A stretch of 64,000 bases of DNA, taken from NCBI RefSeq assembly GCF_008932115.1, contig NZ_CP044543.1:5400501-5464500 (forward strand). Direction: 5' to 3'. Positions 26,843 to 34,215 of the stretch are shown here, piece by piece (the stretch's first letter is position 1; every line of letters starts with the position of its first letter). The stretch comes from Bradyrhizobium betae (GTDB lineage: Bacteria > Pseudomonadota > Alphaproteobacteria > Rhizobiales > Xanthobacteraceae). Under the pieces are notes generated by a model. That model saw only the letters and a program-made list of their open reading frames with translations, searched no databases and was not told the origin of the DNA. A program made the position numbers and the translations under genes.

Positions 26843-27571
26843 TCAGCCTGTCTTGGCGAGATCGTCGTCCTCGGGCGAGTTCAGATAGACGCCCGACATG
26901 GTGTCGACCCAGCACAGATGGTCGTGCACCTTCTTCACGCCATCCACGTTCTCTGCCGCGACGACCGCGGCCTGCCGCGTGCGTTCTTCGGTGATCACGC
27001 CGCTGAGATGAACGATGCCGTCGCGGACGATGACGTTCAACCCAAACGGACACCAGTCGTTCTTCTCCATGGCTTCGATGATGCGGCCGCGAATGTGATC
27101 GTCGTCGGCGGTCGGATCCGGCACCTCGCGGGCGAGGCCGGCGACCGCCTGCAGCAGGTTGGCGCGGGAGACGATCCCGACGACCTTGTCTCCGCGTACC
27201 ACCGGCAGCCGTTTCACGTTGTTCCGCTCCATGAGATCGACGATCTCCGCAAGCGCGGTGTCTTCGGTGATGGTGACCGGCGAGGCGGTCATCACTTCCG
27301 AGACCTTGCGACCGTGCTCGTGCACGAAGTCGCTGGCGGACTTGCCGGGCCCGAGGATGAACCGCAGCCAACGGCCGCGCTTGCGGCCGGTGCCGATTTC
27401 GCTGCGGCGGATGAAGTCCCCCTCCGAGACGACGCCGACCAGCTTGCCGCTATCGTCAACCACGGTAAGGCCGCTGATGTGCCTCTTCAGCATGATGTTT
27501 GCCGCCTCGACGATACTGGTGTCGGGGGTAACCGAGATGACCGATCGGGTCATGATCTGGTGGGCGCGCAT
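26843..27571 (-). CDS. CBS-domain pair plus BON-domain protein
   Basis: A 242-residue cytoplasmic protein. Two CBS domains (about residues 5-60, AHQIMTRSVISVTPDTSIVEAA, and 90-150, VSEVMTASPVTITEDTALAEI) are followed by a BON domain (about 165-225, IRGRIIEAMEKNDWCPFGLNVIVRDGIVHLSGVI). CBS pairs bind adenine nucleotides and BON domains are linked to membranes or stress. ATG 27571 is used; an 18-residue extension would run into the promoter. A TTGA-N6-TCAA box lies 66 bases upstream, divergent from the PHA synthase box. It probably senses energy state under low oxygen. Confidence 0.87.
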   Translation of the reverse strand: MRAHQIMTRSVISVTPDTSIVEAANIMLKRHISGLTVVDDSGKLVGVVSEGDFIRRSEIGTGRKRGRWLRFILGPGKSASDFVHEHGRKVSEVMTASPVTITEDTALAEIVDLMERNNVKRLPVVRGDKVVGIVSRANLLQAVAGLAREVPDPTADDDHIRGRIIEAMEKNDWCPFGLNVIVRDGIVHLSGVITEERTRQAAVVAAENVDGVKKVHDHLCWVDTMSGVYLNSPEDDDLAKTG

Positions 27572-27636
27572 GGGAGAACTCCGCAAATTCGTCGAATTTC
27601 GATGAAAACAGCCTAATTCACGCATCGAGGTCCGTT

Positions 27637-27650
27637 TTGACTCAGGTCAA
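27637..27650. promoter_or_regulatory. FNR/FixK-type box 1 (for the CBS-BON gene)
   Basis: TTGACTCAGGTCAA. A TAGGCT hexamer at 27615-27610 on the minus strand is at the spacing of a class II site (centred near -41.5), leaving a leader of about 30 bases before the start at 27571. Confidence 0.75.
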
Positions 27651-27700
27651 GCAGGGTGAACCGGTCAGGGCGATGAAGCAATCGTGATTGGCGAACGAAG

Positions 27701-27714
27701 TTGATACAGCTCAA
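27701..27714. promoter_or_regulatory. FNR/FixK-type box 2 (for the PHA synthase gene)
   Basis: TTGATACAGCTCAA. TATCCT at 27737-27742 is exactly at the -10 position for a class II site, with a leader of about 35 bases before 27784. Confidence 0.75.
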
Positions 27715-27783
27715 CGGCATCTGAAGCGGGTCGCCATATCCTGGCAGAGCCCGAAACCGTAAAGCGCGCAGGAATATTCAGCC

Positions 27784-29610
27784 ATGAGCGTCGTGCAGCT
27801 TGTCCCACGAGCCGATCAACCGGCTGAAGAGCCTTCCGTCAATCCCGTTGCGAGCGTCGGCCCTCCGGCCGAACAGCCGGCAACGCAACCGGCGTCAGCG
27901 CCAGAGCCATACCCCGTCGACCGCGCATTTCACGCGATGCTGGCGCAGTTCACGGGCGGGATTTCACCGGTGGCCCTGTCGCTCGCCTGGCTCGATTGGA
28001 GTTCGCACCTCGCCGCCGCGCCGCAGCGGCAAACGGAGATCATCAGAAACGCCTTTCGCGACACCGGCCGGTTCGTGGAGGCCGCGTTGCACGCGACGTC
28101 GCCGGATCGGAAACCGTGGTCGGTGATCCAGCCGCAGCGCCGGGATCGCCGCTTCAGGGAGCCGCAGTGGGAGACCGCGCCGTTCAACCTGATGGCGCAG
28201 GCCTTCCTGCTCGGAGAGCGCTGGTGGCACGATGCCACGACTGGGGTGCGTGGCGTCGCGCCTGCGAATGAAGCCGTCGTCGAATTCGCGACACGCCAGA
28301 TGCTCGACACGTTCGCGCCGTCGAATTTCGCGGCGACAAATCCGGAAGTGCTTGAAAAAGCCTTTCAGAGCGGCGGCGAGAACTTCGTCTTCGGTTTGCA
28401 GAATTGGTGCAGCGATCTGATGCGGCTGCTTTCCGCCGCGAAACCGGCTGGCGACGAGCAATTCGTGGTTGGCAAGACGGTCGCGGCGTCTCCCGGAAAG
28501 GTCGTCTACCGCAACGAGCTGATCGAGCTGATCCAGTATCATCCGACGACCGCGCAGGTGCGGCCCGAGCCGATCCTGATCGTGCCTGCCTGGATCATGA
28601 AGTACTACATCCTCGATCTATCGCCGCATAATTCACTGGTGCGTTATCTTACCAGTCAGGGCTTCACCGTGTTCGCGATCTCATGGCGCAACCCGGATGC
28701 CAAGGATCGGGATGTTGCCTTCGATGACTATCGCAAGTCGGGCGTCATGGCCGCGCTGGACACGATCGGCCGGATCGTGCCGGGCCGGACAATCCATGCG
28801 CTCGGCTATTGTCTGGGCGGCACGTTGCTGTCGATCGCCGCCGCGGCGATGGCGCGCGATGGCGACAAGCGATTGGGTACCGTCACATTGCTTGCCGCGC
28901 AGACCGACTTCACCGAGGCCGGCGAGCTGACGCTCTTCATCAACGAGAGCCAGGTTGCGTTCCTCGAAGACATGATGTGGAAGCGCGGCTATCTCGATAC
29001 GACGCAGATGGCCGGCGCGTTTGCGCTGCTGCGATCCAACGATCTGATCTGGTCGCGGCTGTCGCACGACTATCTGATGGGAGAGGCGTCGTCGTCGAGC
29101 GACCTGATGGCCTGGAACGCCGACGCCACGCGACTGCCTTATCGCATGCACTCGGAATATCTGCGCAAACTGTTCCTCGACAATGATCTGGCCGAAGGCC
29201 ATTACCGTGTCGATGACAGGAACATCTCGCTTTCCGATATTCACGCGCCGATGTTCGTGGTCGGCACGCTCTCCGATCATGTGGCGCCGTGGCGATCCGT
29301 CTACAAGCTCCACTATCAGGTCGATGCCGACGTGACGTTCCTGTTGACGAGCGGCGGTCACAATGCCGGTGTGGTCGCGGCTCCGGACGAGCCGGGCCAC
29401 AGCTATCAGGTGATGACCAAGGCCGCGGATGCGCCCTATGTCGGTCCCGATGAATGGCTGAAGCTGGCGCCGCATGTTGAGGGATCGTGGTGGCCGGAGT
29501 GGAGCAAATGGCTCGCCGCCCGCTCGGGCGAGCCCTGCGATCCGCCTCAGATCGGGCTCGGGGACGGCTCCGGCCTGCCCGACGCGCCCGGAGACTACGT
29601 CCACACCTAG
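27784..29610 (+). CDS. phaC: Class I poly(3-hydroxyalkanoate) synthase
   Basis: A 608-residue PhaC-type synthase that polymerises 3-hydroxyacyl-CoA on granule surfaces. The lipase-like box GYCLGG (nucleophile Cys near residue 343), catalytic Asp in GTLSDHVAPW (near 497) and His in SGGHNAGV (near 525) are intact. PAWIMKYYILDLSPHNSLVRYL and VFAISWRNPDA are family signatures. The first 45 residues are Pro/Ala-rich and poorly conserved. It is preceded by FNR/FixK box 2, so it is probably a low-oxygen isozyme rather than the housekeeping synthase. It converges with the CHAD gene with a four-base overlap. Confidence 0.9.
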   Translation: MSVVQLVPRADQPAEEPSVNPVASVGPPAEQPATQPASAPEPYPVDRAFHAMLAQFTGGISPVALSLAWLDWSSHLAAAPQRQTEIIRNAFRDTGRFVEAALHATSPDRKPWSVIQPQRRDRRFREPQWETAPFNLMAQAFLLGERWWHDATTGVRGVAPANEAVVEFATRQMLDTFAPSNFAATNPEVLEKAFQSGGENFVFGLQNWCSDLMRLLSAAKPAGDEQFVVGKTVAASPGKVVYRNELIELIQYHPTTAQVRPEPILIVPAWIMKYYILDLSPHNSLVRYLTSQGFTVFAISWRNPDAKDRDVAFDDYRKSGVMAALDTIGRIVPGRTIHALGYCLGGTLLSIAAAAMARDGDKRLGTVTLLAAQTDFTEAGELTLFINESQVAFLEDMMWKRGYLDTTQMAGAFALLRSNDLIWSRLSHDYLMGEASSSSDLMAWNADATRLPYRMHSEYLRKLFLDNDLAEGHYRVDDRNISLSDIHAPMFVVGTLSDHVAPWRSVYKLHYQVDADVTFLLTSGGHNAGVVAAPDEPGHSYQVMTKAADAPYVGPDEWLKLAPHVEGSWWPEWSKWLAARSGEPCDPPQIGLGDGSGLPDAPGDYVHT

Positions 29611-30596
29611 TCCTCGGGCTCCGCGTTCGGCGCGAGATCCGAAGAGCGGAACGGCTTGGCCTTGTCCAACTTCCGATAGGCTTCCGAGGCGGTTCGCAGC
29701 AGCTTCTTCTCCCGCTTGCGGTCGAGGAAGCGAATGCCCGCCCCGGGGATGGCCTCGTTCAATGAGGCCGCCAGGATCTGCCCGCGCGCATCGTCGTTCA
29801 ACTGTCCGAGAGACCTTTGCGCCTTGCGCAATTGCTTGAGGATCGACTTCTGCTTGACCAACGATTCATCGGCGAACAGGTCCTCGAGCGACTCGATCGA
29901 ATAGGTCAGCCGCTTGTTCAGAAGCCGCAGCTTGTGCCGTTTCTCGACGTCGAGCTTGCGAAGCTTCCGCGCCTTCCTGAGCAGCGTCGTTTCCCATGCG
30001 GTGAGTTGCGCCGTCGCGTGGTCGGCGAGCGTGCGGCGCCGCAATCTGATGGCCTCCTTGCTGCGCCGGGTCGACCAGGGACCGCTTTCGATCCAGGCCG
30101 AGGTCTGCTCGACCAGGCGCCGATAGCGCGCGGAGTGCAGCGCGCGCGCCAGCAGGCGATGGCTCTCGGCGCGCTTGTCGTCCCAGTGCCGCAGCTCGGC
30201 GATCACGGCGAGCTCTTCGCCGCTCTCGGCGACGACGCGTTCGATCGCCACGTCGAGGTCCCGCACCATGCCGAGCTGGCTGTTCAGCCATTTCAGGCCG
30301 GCCCAGACCTCCGGCCGCCGTGCGTCGTCGACCATCGGCGAGAAGAAGCGGATCGAGGTACGCAGATGCGTCAGTGCAATCCGGATCTGATGCAGCGCTT
30401 CCTGATCGCCGCGGCAGGTGCCGTCGTGCTGGGCGAGCACGGCATCGAGATGGCGGCGGGCGATGATCCGGAACGCGGTGTCGCAGGCCATGCCGGGGCT
30501 GAGGCGTCCAGGCAGGGCATTGCGTCGCACCGCCGGATTGACGCGGGCGGTCGCTGTCGAGCGCGTGGTGGGTCGCGACATCCTTATCCGCGTCAC
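29607..30596 (-). CDS. CHAD-domain protein
   Basis: A 329-residue protein, almost all one CHAD domain: conserved His (ALHQIRIALTHLRTSIRFFSPMV), WLNSQLGMVRDLDVA, and a very basic helical C-terminal half (TLLRKARKLRKLDVEKRHKLRLLNKRLTY). CHAD domains bind inorganic polyphosphate and target granules. It is the third gene of an apparent operon with alcohol dehydrogenase and kinase genes (gaps of about 10 bases), whose promoter has FNR/FixK box 3. The GTG start is chosen for its AAGG upstream; ATG 30581 is an alternative. Its pairing with a convergent phaC suggests coordinated carbon and phosphate storage. Confidence 0.85.
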   Translation of the reverse strand: MTRIRMSRPTTRSTATARVNPAVRRNALPGRLSPGMACDTAFRIIARRHLDAVLAQHDGTCRGDQEALHQIRIALTHLRTSIRFFSPMVDDARRPEVWAGLKWLNSQLGMVRDLDVAIERVVAESGEELAVIAELRHWDDKRAESHRLLARALHSARYRRLVEQTSAWIESGPWSTRRSKEAIRLRRRTLADHATAQLTAWETTLLRKARKLRKLDVEKRHKLRLLNKRLTYSIESLEDLFADESLVKQKSILKQLRKAQRSLGQLNDDARGQILAASLNEAIPGAGIRFLDRKREKKLLRTASEAYRKLDKAKPFRSSDLAPNAEPED

Positions 30597-30606
30597 TCAG
30601 ATTGCC

Positions 30607-32142
30607 TTACCTGCCCTCAGCGATCGCGCCCCGGCAGTTCTGGAGCGTCTGCCCTGGTGTCCCGGATGCATCGATGGTCGCCCAACCGACATGGCCGATA
30701 TTATAGTGCTCTTGCCGCGCGGCAACCTCTTGCGTGGCGTCGGATGCGTCGCCCCGGCGGCCGCCGATCCGCGCCTGGCGGATCGCGAGGTCTGCGACCA
30801 GGAATAGTCCGTTGAGCGTCACACCGCACGCGTGCGCCAGAGCTGCCAAATCGTCCCGTTCTGATTCGTGTGCAAACACAGCATCGACGATGACGGAATG
30901 GCCTTGCGCCAGGACCTGCCGGGCGCGCTGCATCAGCACCTCGTACACGCGCGCTGTCACGTCGGGCCGGTACGTGGAGGGCGGCAGCCGATCGGTGTGC
31001 CCCACCTGAAACAACTGCTTGCGAATGACGTCGCTGCGCAGCACGACGGCGCCCGGTTGCGGCGCTATGGTGGGGGCCAGCGCGCGGGCGAGCACGGACT
31101 TGCCGGTGCCCGACAGTCCGCCAACCGCGATCAGGCGAGGGGCGGGCGGATGAATCAAGGTTCGGGCGAGCTCGAAATAGCGGCGCGCCTCGCCGAGAAT
31201 TTCGGGACGGTCGGCATTGGGCCGGTTCAGCCTCGCCAGCGCCACTTGCGCACGGATCGCCGCGCGGATGGACATGAACAGCGGCAGCGCGGCCAGGGCG
31301 TCGAGGGTCTCGACGGGTGCGTTGATCAGATACTGGTTCAGGACCGCATTGGCTGCGTCTGCCTGATCGTAGCGCAGCAGATCCATCAGGGTGAACGCGA
31401 GGTCGTAAAGCACGTCCACGGTTGCCATCTGCGCATCGAATTCGATCGCGTCGAACAGGACGGGCTGCCGGTCGATCAGCACGATATTGGCAAGATGCAG
31501 GTCGCCGTGACAGCGGCGTACGAAGCCGTGGCGAGCGCGTTGCTCCAGCGTCGCACGGAGGTGCAGGAAGGCCCGGTGGGAAGCCTTGCCAAGCTGTTCG
31601 ATAGCTGTCGCTTCAAGATGGTCGCCATTGCGCAGGCCGGTGCCGTTGCCGTCGATCAGGACAGGAATGGAGTTGATCCACGCCGCGCCGTCGGCAACCG
31701 TTGCCTTGGCATGCGATGATGCGATCGCATCGGCGATGGCCAGCGCCAGTTCGGCGCCCAGCGGGCCCGCCTTCGCCAAATGGTCCAGCGTCCGGTTCTC
31801 ATCGAAGCGCGCCATATCGACCGCATATTCGATCGGCCGTCCGCGACCGTCGATCTTCACCGATCCATCCGGCTCCTCCGTGATCGCCACGACACGGTGG
31901 TAGATTTGCGGCGCGAGCGGCCGGTTGATCCTGATCTCCTCCTCGCAGGCTGCCTTGCGCTTGTCGAGCGTCGAATAATCGAGGAATGGAAACTTGACGG
32001 CGCGCTTGATCTTCAGCGCGCGGTCGCCGTCCAGGAATACCGAAGCGCCATGCGTGTCGATCCGCGCCACGCCGGTGTGTCCGGCGAGGGTCTGGAAGAT
32101 CCGTTCCTGGGCCGCAGTTTCATCTGTCATCGAAGCAGGCAT
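30607..32142 (-). CDS. Bifunctional aminoglycoside-phosphotransferase-like / AAA (Zeta-toxin-like) kinase
   Basis: A protein of about 511 residues with two domains. The first has a kinase/phosphotransferase fold (FVRRCHGDLHLANIVLIDRQ catalytic loop, then FDAIEFD) and the second a P-loop kinase domain (IAVGGLSGTGKSVLARALA near residue 335, then IVDAVFAHESERDDLAAL). This architecture is common in proteobacteria and often listed as an AAA family/aminoglycoside phosphotransferase protein; the substrate is unknown and drug resistance should not be inferred. ATG 32142 is preferred; TTG 32148 and ATG 32130 are in frame. It lies 10 bases after the alcohol dehydrogenase gene in the box 3 operon. Confidence 0.84.
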   Translation of the reverse strand: MPASMTDETAAQERIFQTLAGHTGVARIDTHGASVFLDGDRALKIKRAVKFPFLDYSTLDKRKAACEEEIRINRPLAPQIYHRVVAITEEPDGSVKIDGRGRPIEYAVDMARFDENRTLDHLAKAGPLGAELALAIADAIASSHAKATVADGAAWINSIPVLIDGNGTGLRNGDHLEATAIEQLGKASHRAFLHLRATLEQRARHGFVRRCHGDLHLANIVLIDRQPVLFDAIEFDAQMATVDVLYDLAFTLMDLLRYDQADAANAVLNQYLINAPVETLDALAALPLFMSIRAAIRAQVALARLNRPNADRPEILGEARRYFELARTLIHPPAPRLIAVGGLSGTGKSVLARALAPTIAPQPGAVVLRSDVIRKQLFQVGHTDRLPPSTYRPDVTARVYEVLMQRARQVLAQGHSVIVDAVFAHESERDDLAALAHACGVTLNGLFLVADLAIRQARIGGRRGDASDATQEVAARQEHYNIGHVGWATIDASGTPGQTLQNCRGAIAEGR

Positions 32143-32152
32143 CCGCAATTAC

Positions 32153-33136
32153 TCATGGCGTCAGCACGGCCGCGCCGAGAATCCGGCCGTCGCGCAGCAT
32201 GCTCAGAACCTCGTTGGCTTGATCGAGCGGAAATGCCGTCGTCTCGGTGCGCACGCCGGCTTGCGGGGCGATCTTGAGAAAGTCGAGGCCATCCTGCCGG
32301 GTCAGATTGGCGACCGAGACGAGCTGCCTTTCCTCCCAGAGCAGGTCATACGGAAAGCTCGGAATGTCGGTCATGTGGATGCCGGCGCACACGACGCGAC
32401 CGCCTTTGCGCACGGCGCGCAACGCGGCGGGTACCAGCTCGCCGGCTAGTGCGTAGATGATGGCTGCGTCGAGCGGTTCGTCGGGCATTTCGTCAGAAGC
32501 CCCCGCCCAGGCAGCGCCGAGACGACGGGCAAGACCTTGTGCCGCGCCGTCACCGCGCCGCGTGAATGCATAAACGGATCGCCCCTGCCAGACCGCGATT
32601 TGCGCGATGATGTGGCCGGCGGCGCCGAAGCCGTAGAGGCCCAACCTCTCCGCAGGGCCGGCCAGCACCAGCGAGCGCCAGCCGATCAGCCCTGCGCACA
32701 GCAGAGGAGCCATCTCCACGTCATTGCCGGCCTCGCCGAGCGGAAATGCATAACGTGCATCGGCGATGGCGTGCGTCGCGTAGCCGCCGTCACGCGTGTA
32801 GCCGGTGAACATCGGGCTGTCACACAGATTTTCCATGCCTTCCCGGCAGAATCGACAGTGTCCGCAGGTGAAACCGAGCCAGGGAATGCCGACCCGGTCA
32901 CCGGCCGCATGTGTCGCAACATTGGGACCGACCAGATCAACCCGGCCAATGATCTCGTGGCCGGGCACGATCGGATAGCGAATATCAGGCAGCTCGGCGT
33001 CGATGAGGTGAAGGTCGGTCCGGCATACCCCGCAAGCGGTGATCCTCACCCGGATCTGCCCCTCGCCGGGCACCGGATCGGGCCGCTCCTCCATGCGGAG
33101 CCGCGCTCGTGGGGCCGGCAACACCATCGCATGCAT
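32153..33136 (-). CDS. Zinc-dependent alcohol dehydrogenase
   Basis: A 327-residue medium-chain dehydrogenase. The catalytic-zinc Cys is in ACGVCRTDLHL, the zinc His and Glu are in PGHEIIGRV, and the structural-zinc lobe GHCRFCREGMENLC carries the expected cysteines together with TCG. The Rossmann part GLYGFGAAGHIIAQIAVWQG binds NAD(P). Length and the IRYPIVPGHE start are typical of AdhA-like enzymes. As first gene of a three-gene operon under FNR/FixK box 3, it likely supports redox balancing (fermentation-like alcohol/aldehyde exchange) during oxygen limitation. Confidence 0.89.
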   Translation of the reverse strand: MHAMVLPAPRARLRMEERPDPVPGEGQIRVRITACGVCRTDLHLIDAELPDIRYPIVPGHEIIGRVDLVGPNVATHAAGDRVGIPWLGFTCGHCRFCREGMENLCDSPMFTGYTRDGGYATHAIADARYAFPLGEAGNDVEMAPLLCAGLIGWRSLVLAGPAERLGLYGFGAAGHIIAQIAVWQGRSVYAFTRRGDGAAQGLARRLGAAWAGASDEMPDEPLDAAIIYALAGELVPAALRAVRKGGRVVCAGIHMTDIPSFPYDLLWEERQLVSVANLTRQDGLDFLKIAPQAGVRTETTAFPLDQANEVLSMLRDGRILGAAVLTP

Positions 33137-33198
33137 AGGTCTCTCCGGTGCGAACCGCTCCGACTGGATTATCCATAGAGCGGCCGAGTGGCCAGTCC

Positions 33199-33212
33199 TT
33201 GACTTCGGTCAA
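33199..33212. promoter_or_regulatory. FNR/FixK-type box 3 (for the alcohol dehydrogenase-kinase-CHAD operon)
   Basis: TTGACTTCGGTCAA. TATGGA on the minus strand at 33177-33172 lies at the class II -10 position; the leader before 33136 would be about 28 bases. Confidence 0.75.
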
Positions 33213-33247
33213 CGCGCAGCCCCGGCTGACCTCACTGAGTGAAGGGC

Positions 33248-33261
33248 TTGACGAGGATCAA
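33248..33261. promoter_or_regulatory. FNR/FixK-type box 4 (for the universal stress protein gene)
   Basis: TTGACGAGGATCAA. TATTTT at 33283-33288 lies at the -10 position; the start is at 33309, preceded by AAGGAG. Confidence 0.75.
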
Positions 33262-33308
33262 GCGTCCCGACCGGAGCGGGCCTATTTTGATGGCCAAGGA
33301 GAATTCCG

Positions 33309-34145
33309 ATGCCCATCAAGGACGTCTTTCTGCCGCTGGTCGGCCACCCCCAGGGGCAGGCTCTCGCTGCGATCGAAAAATGCGTTGCCGCGGCTGCCGA
33401 TCTCGGCGCCAGGATCACGGCGCTCGCGCTGGAGGACGATGTATTCGTGCGTCCGCGCGTGGTGCTTCCGGCCGATCGGGAATCCGCCGAAGCGCGCGCG
33501 CCCGAGGTGGGCGACATGCAGCAGCTTTTGAATGCATTTACCCAGGCAGCCTCCCGCGCCAACACCCGCGCCCAAACTCGGTCGGGCAAGGTGCCGGCGG
33601 ACCAGATCGCGTCGGTCCTGGCCGAGCATGCGCGCTTCAGTGATCTCACGCTGGTCCCCGTGAAGCCGCATGACAGCCGAACGGAGCACATCATCGAAAC
33701 GCTCCTGTTCGAATCCGGACGGCCGCTCTTGCTCTGTCCGGAACAGCATGTGGATGCGTTACGTTCAGAATTCGAGAATGTCATGATCGCCTGGGATCAC
33801 TCCGCCCGAGCCGCGCGGGCGGTCGGCGACGCGCTGCCCATTCTTCAGGCTGCGGCATCCGTTCAGGTGATTACGGTCGCGGACGACAAGACCGACGAGA
33901 TGGTTCGATCCGGAACTGCGCTCGTGGACCATCTGAGGGAACACGGGGTCCACGCCTCGTTCGAAACGGCGAAGGCCGGTGGCAGCTCGATCGGTAAGGT
34001 GCTCGGAAGCTGGGCGAAATCCCATGCTATTGATGCCATCATCATGGGCGCCTATCATCATTCGCGCTTGAACGAGATCGTTTGGGGCGGTGTGACAAAG
34101 ACTGTCATTGGCCAGCCACCGTGCTGGGTTATGATCTCGCACTAG
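33309..34145 (+). CDS. Universal stress protein (UspA family, two-domain)
   Basis: A 278-residue cytoplasmic protein with two Usp-like halves. The C-terminal half keeps the nucleotide-binding pattern IIMGAYHHSRLNEIVWGGVTKTV (G-x2-x-x9-G-G type), and VMIAWDHSARAARAV begins that half near residue 157. The N-terminal half (KDVFLPLVGHPQGQALAAIEK) is more diverged. A strong AAGGAG is upstream, and FNR/FixK box 4 is 48 bases upstream. It precedes the ADP-forming synthetase gene by 70 bases, and the two probably share the promoter. Confidence 0.88.
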   Translation: MPIKDVFLPLVGHPQGQALAAIEKCVAAAADLGARITALALEDDVFVRPRVVLPADRESAEARAPEVGDMQQLLNAFTQAASRANTRAQTRSGKVPADQIASVLAEHARFSDLTLVPVKPHDSRTEHIIETLLFESGRPLLLCPEQHVDALRSEFENVMIAWDHSARAARAVGDALPILQAAASVQVITVADDKTDEMVRSGTALVDHLREHGVHASFETAKAGGSSIGKVLGSWAKSHAIDAIIMGAYHHSRLNEIVWGGVTKTVIGQPPCWVMISH

Positions 34146-34215
34146 GCGCGTCGCCAGTTTTTCGGCCTGATCCTCAACTGTCGGAATCCGCCCCCGACCG
34201 GGTGCATTTGGTTTC

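Noticed and set aside
30607..32142. Antibiotic-resistance call for the phosphotransferase-like gene
   Set aside because: The fold is broad, the gene is fused to a P-loop kinase and embedded in a metabolic operon, so resistance is not supported.
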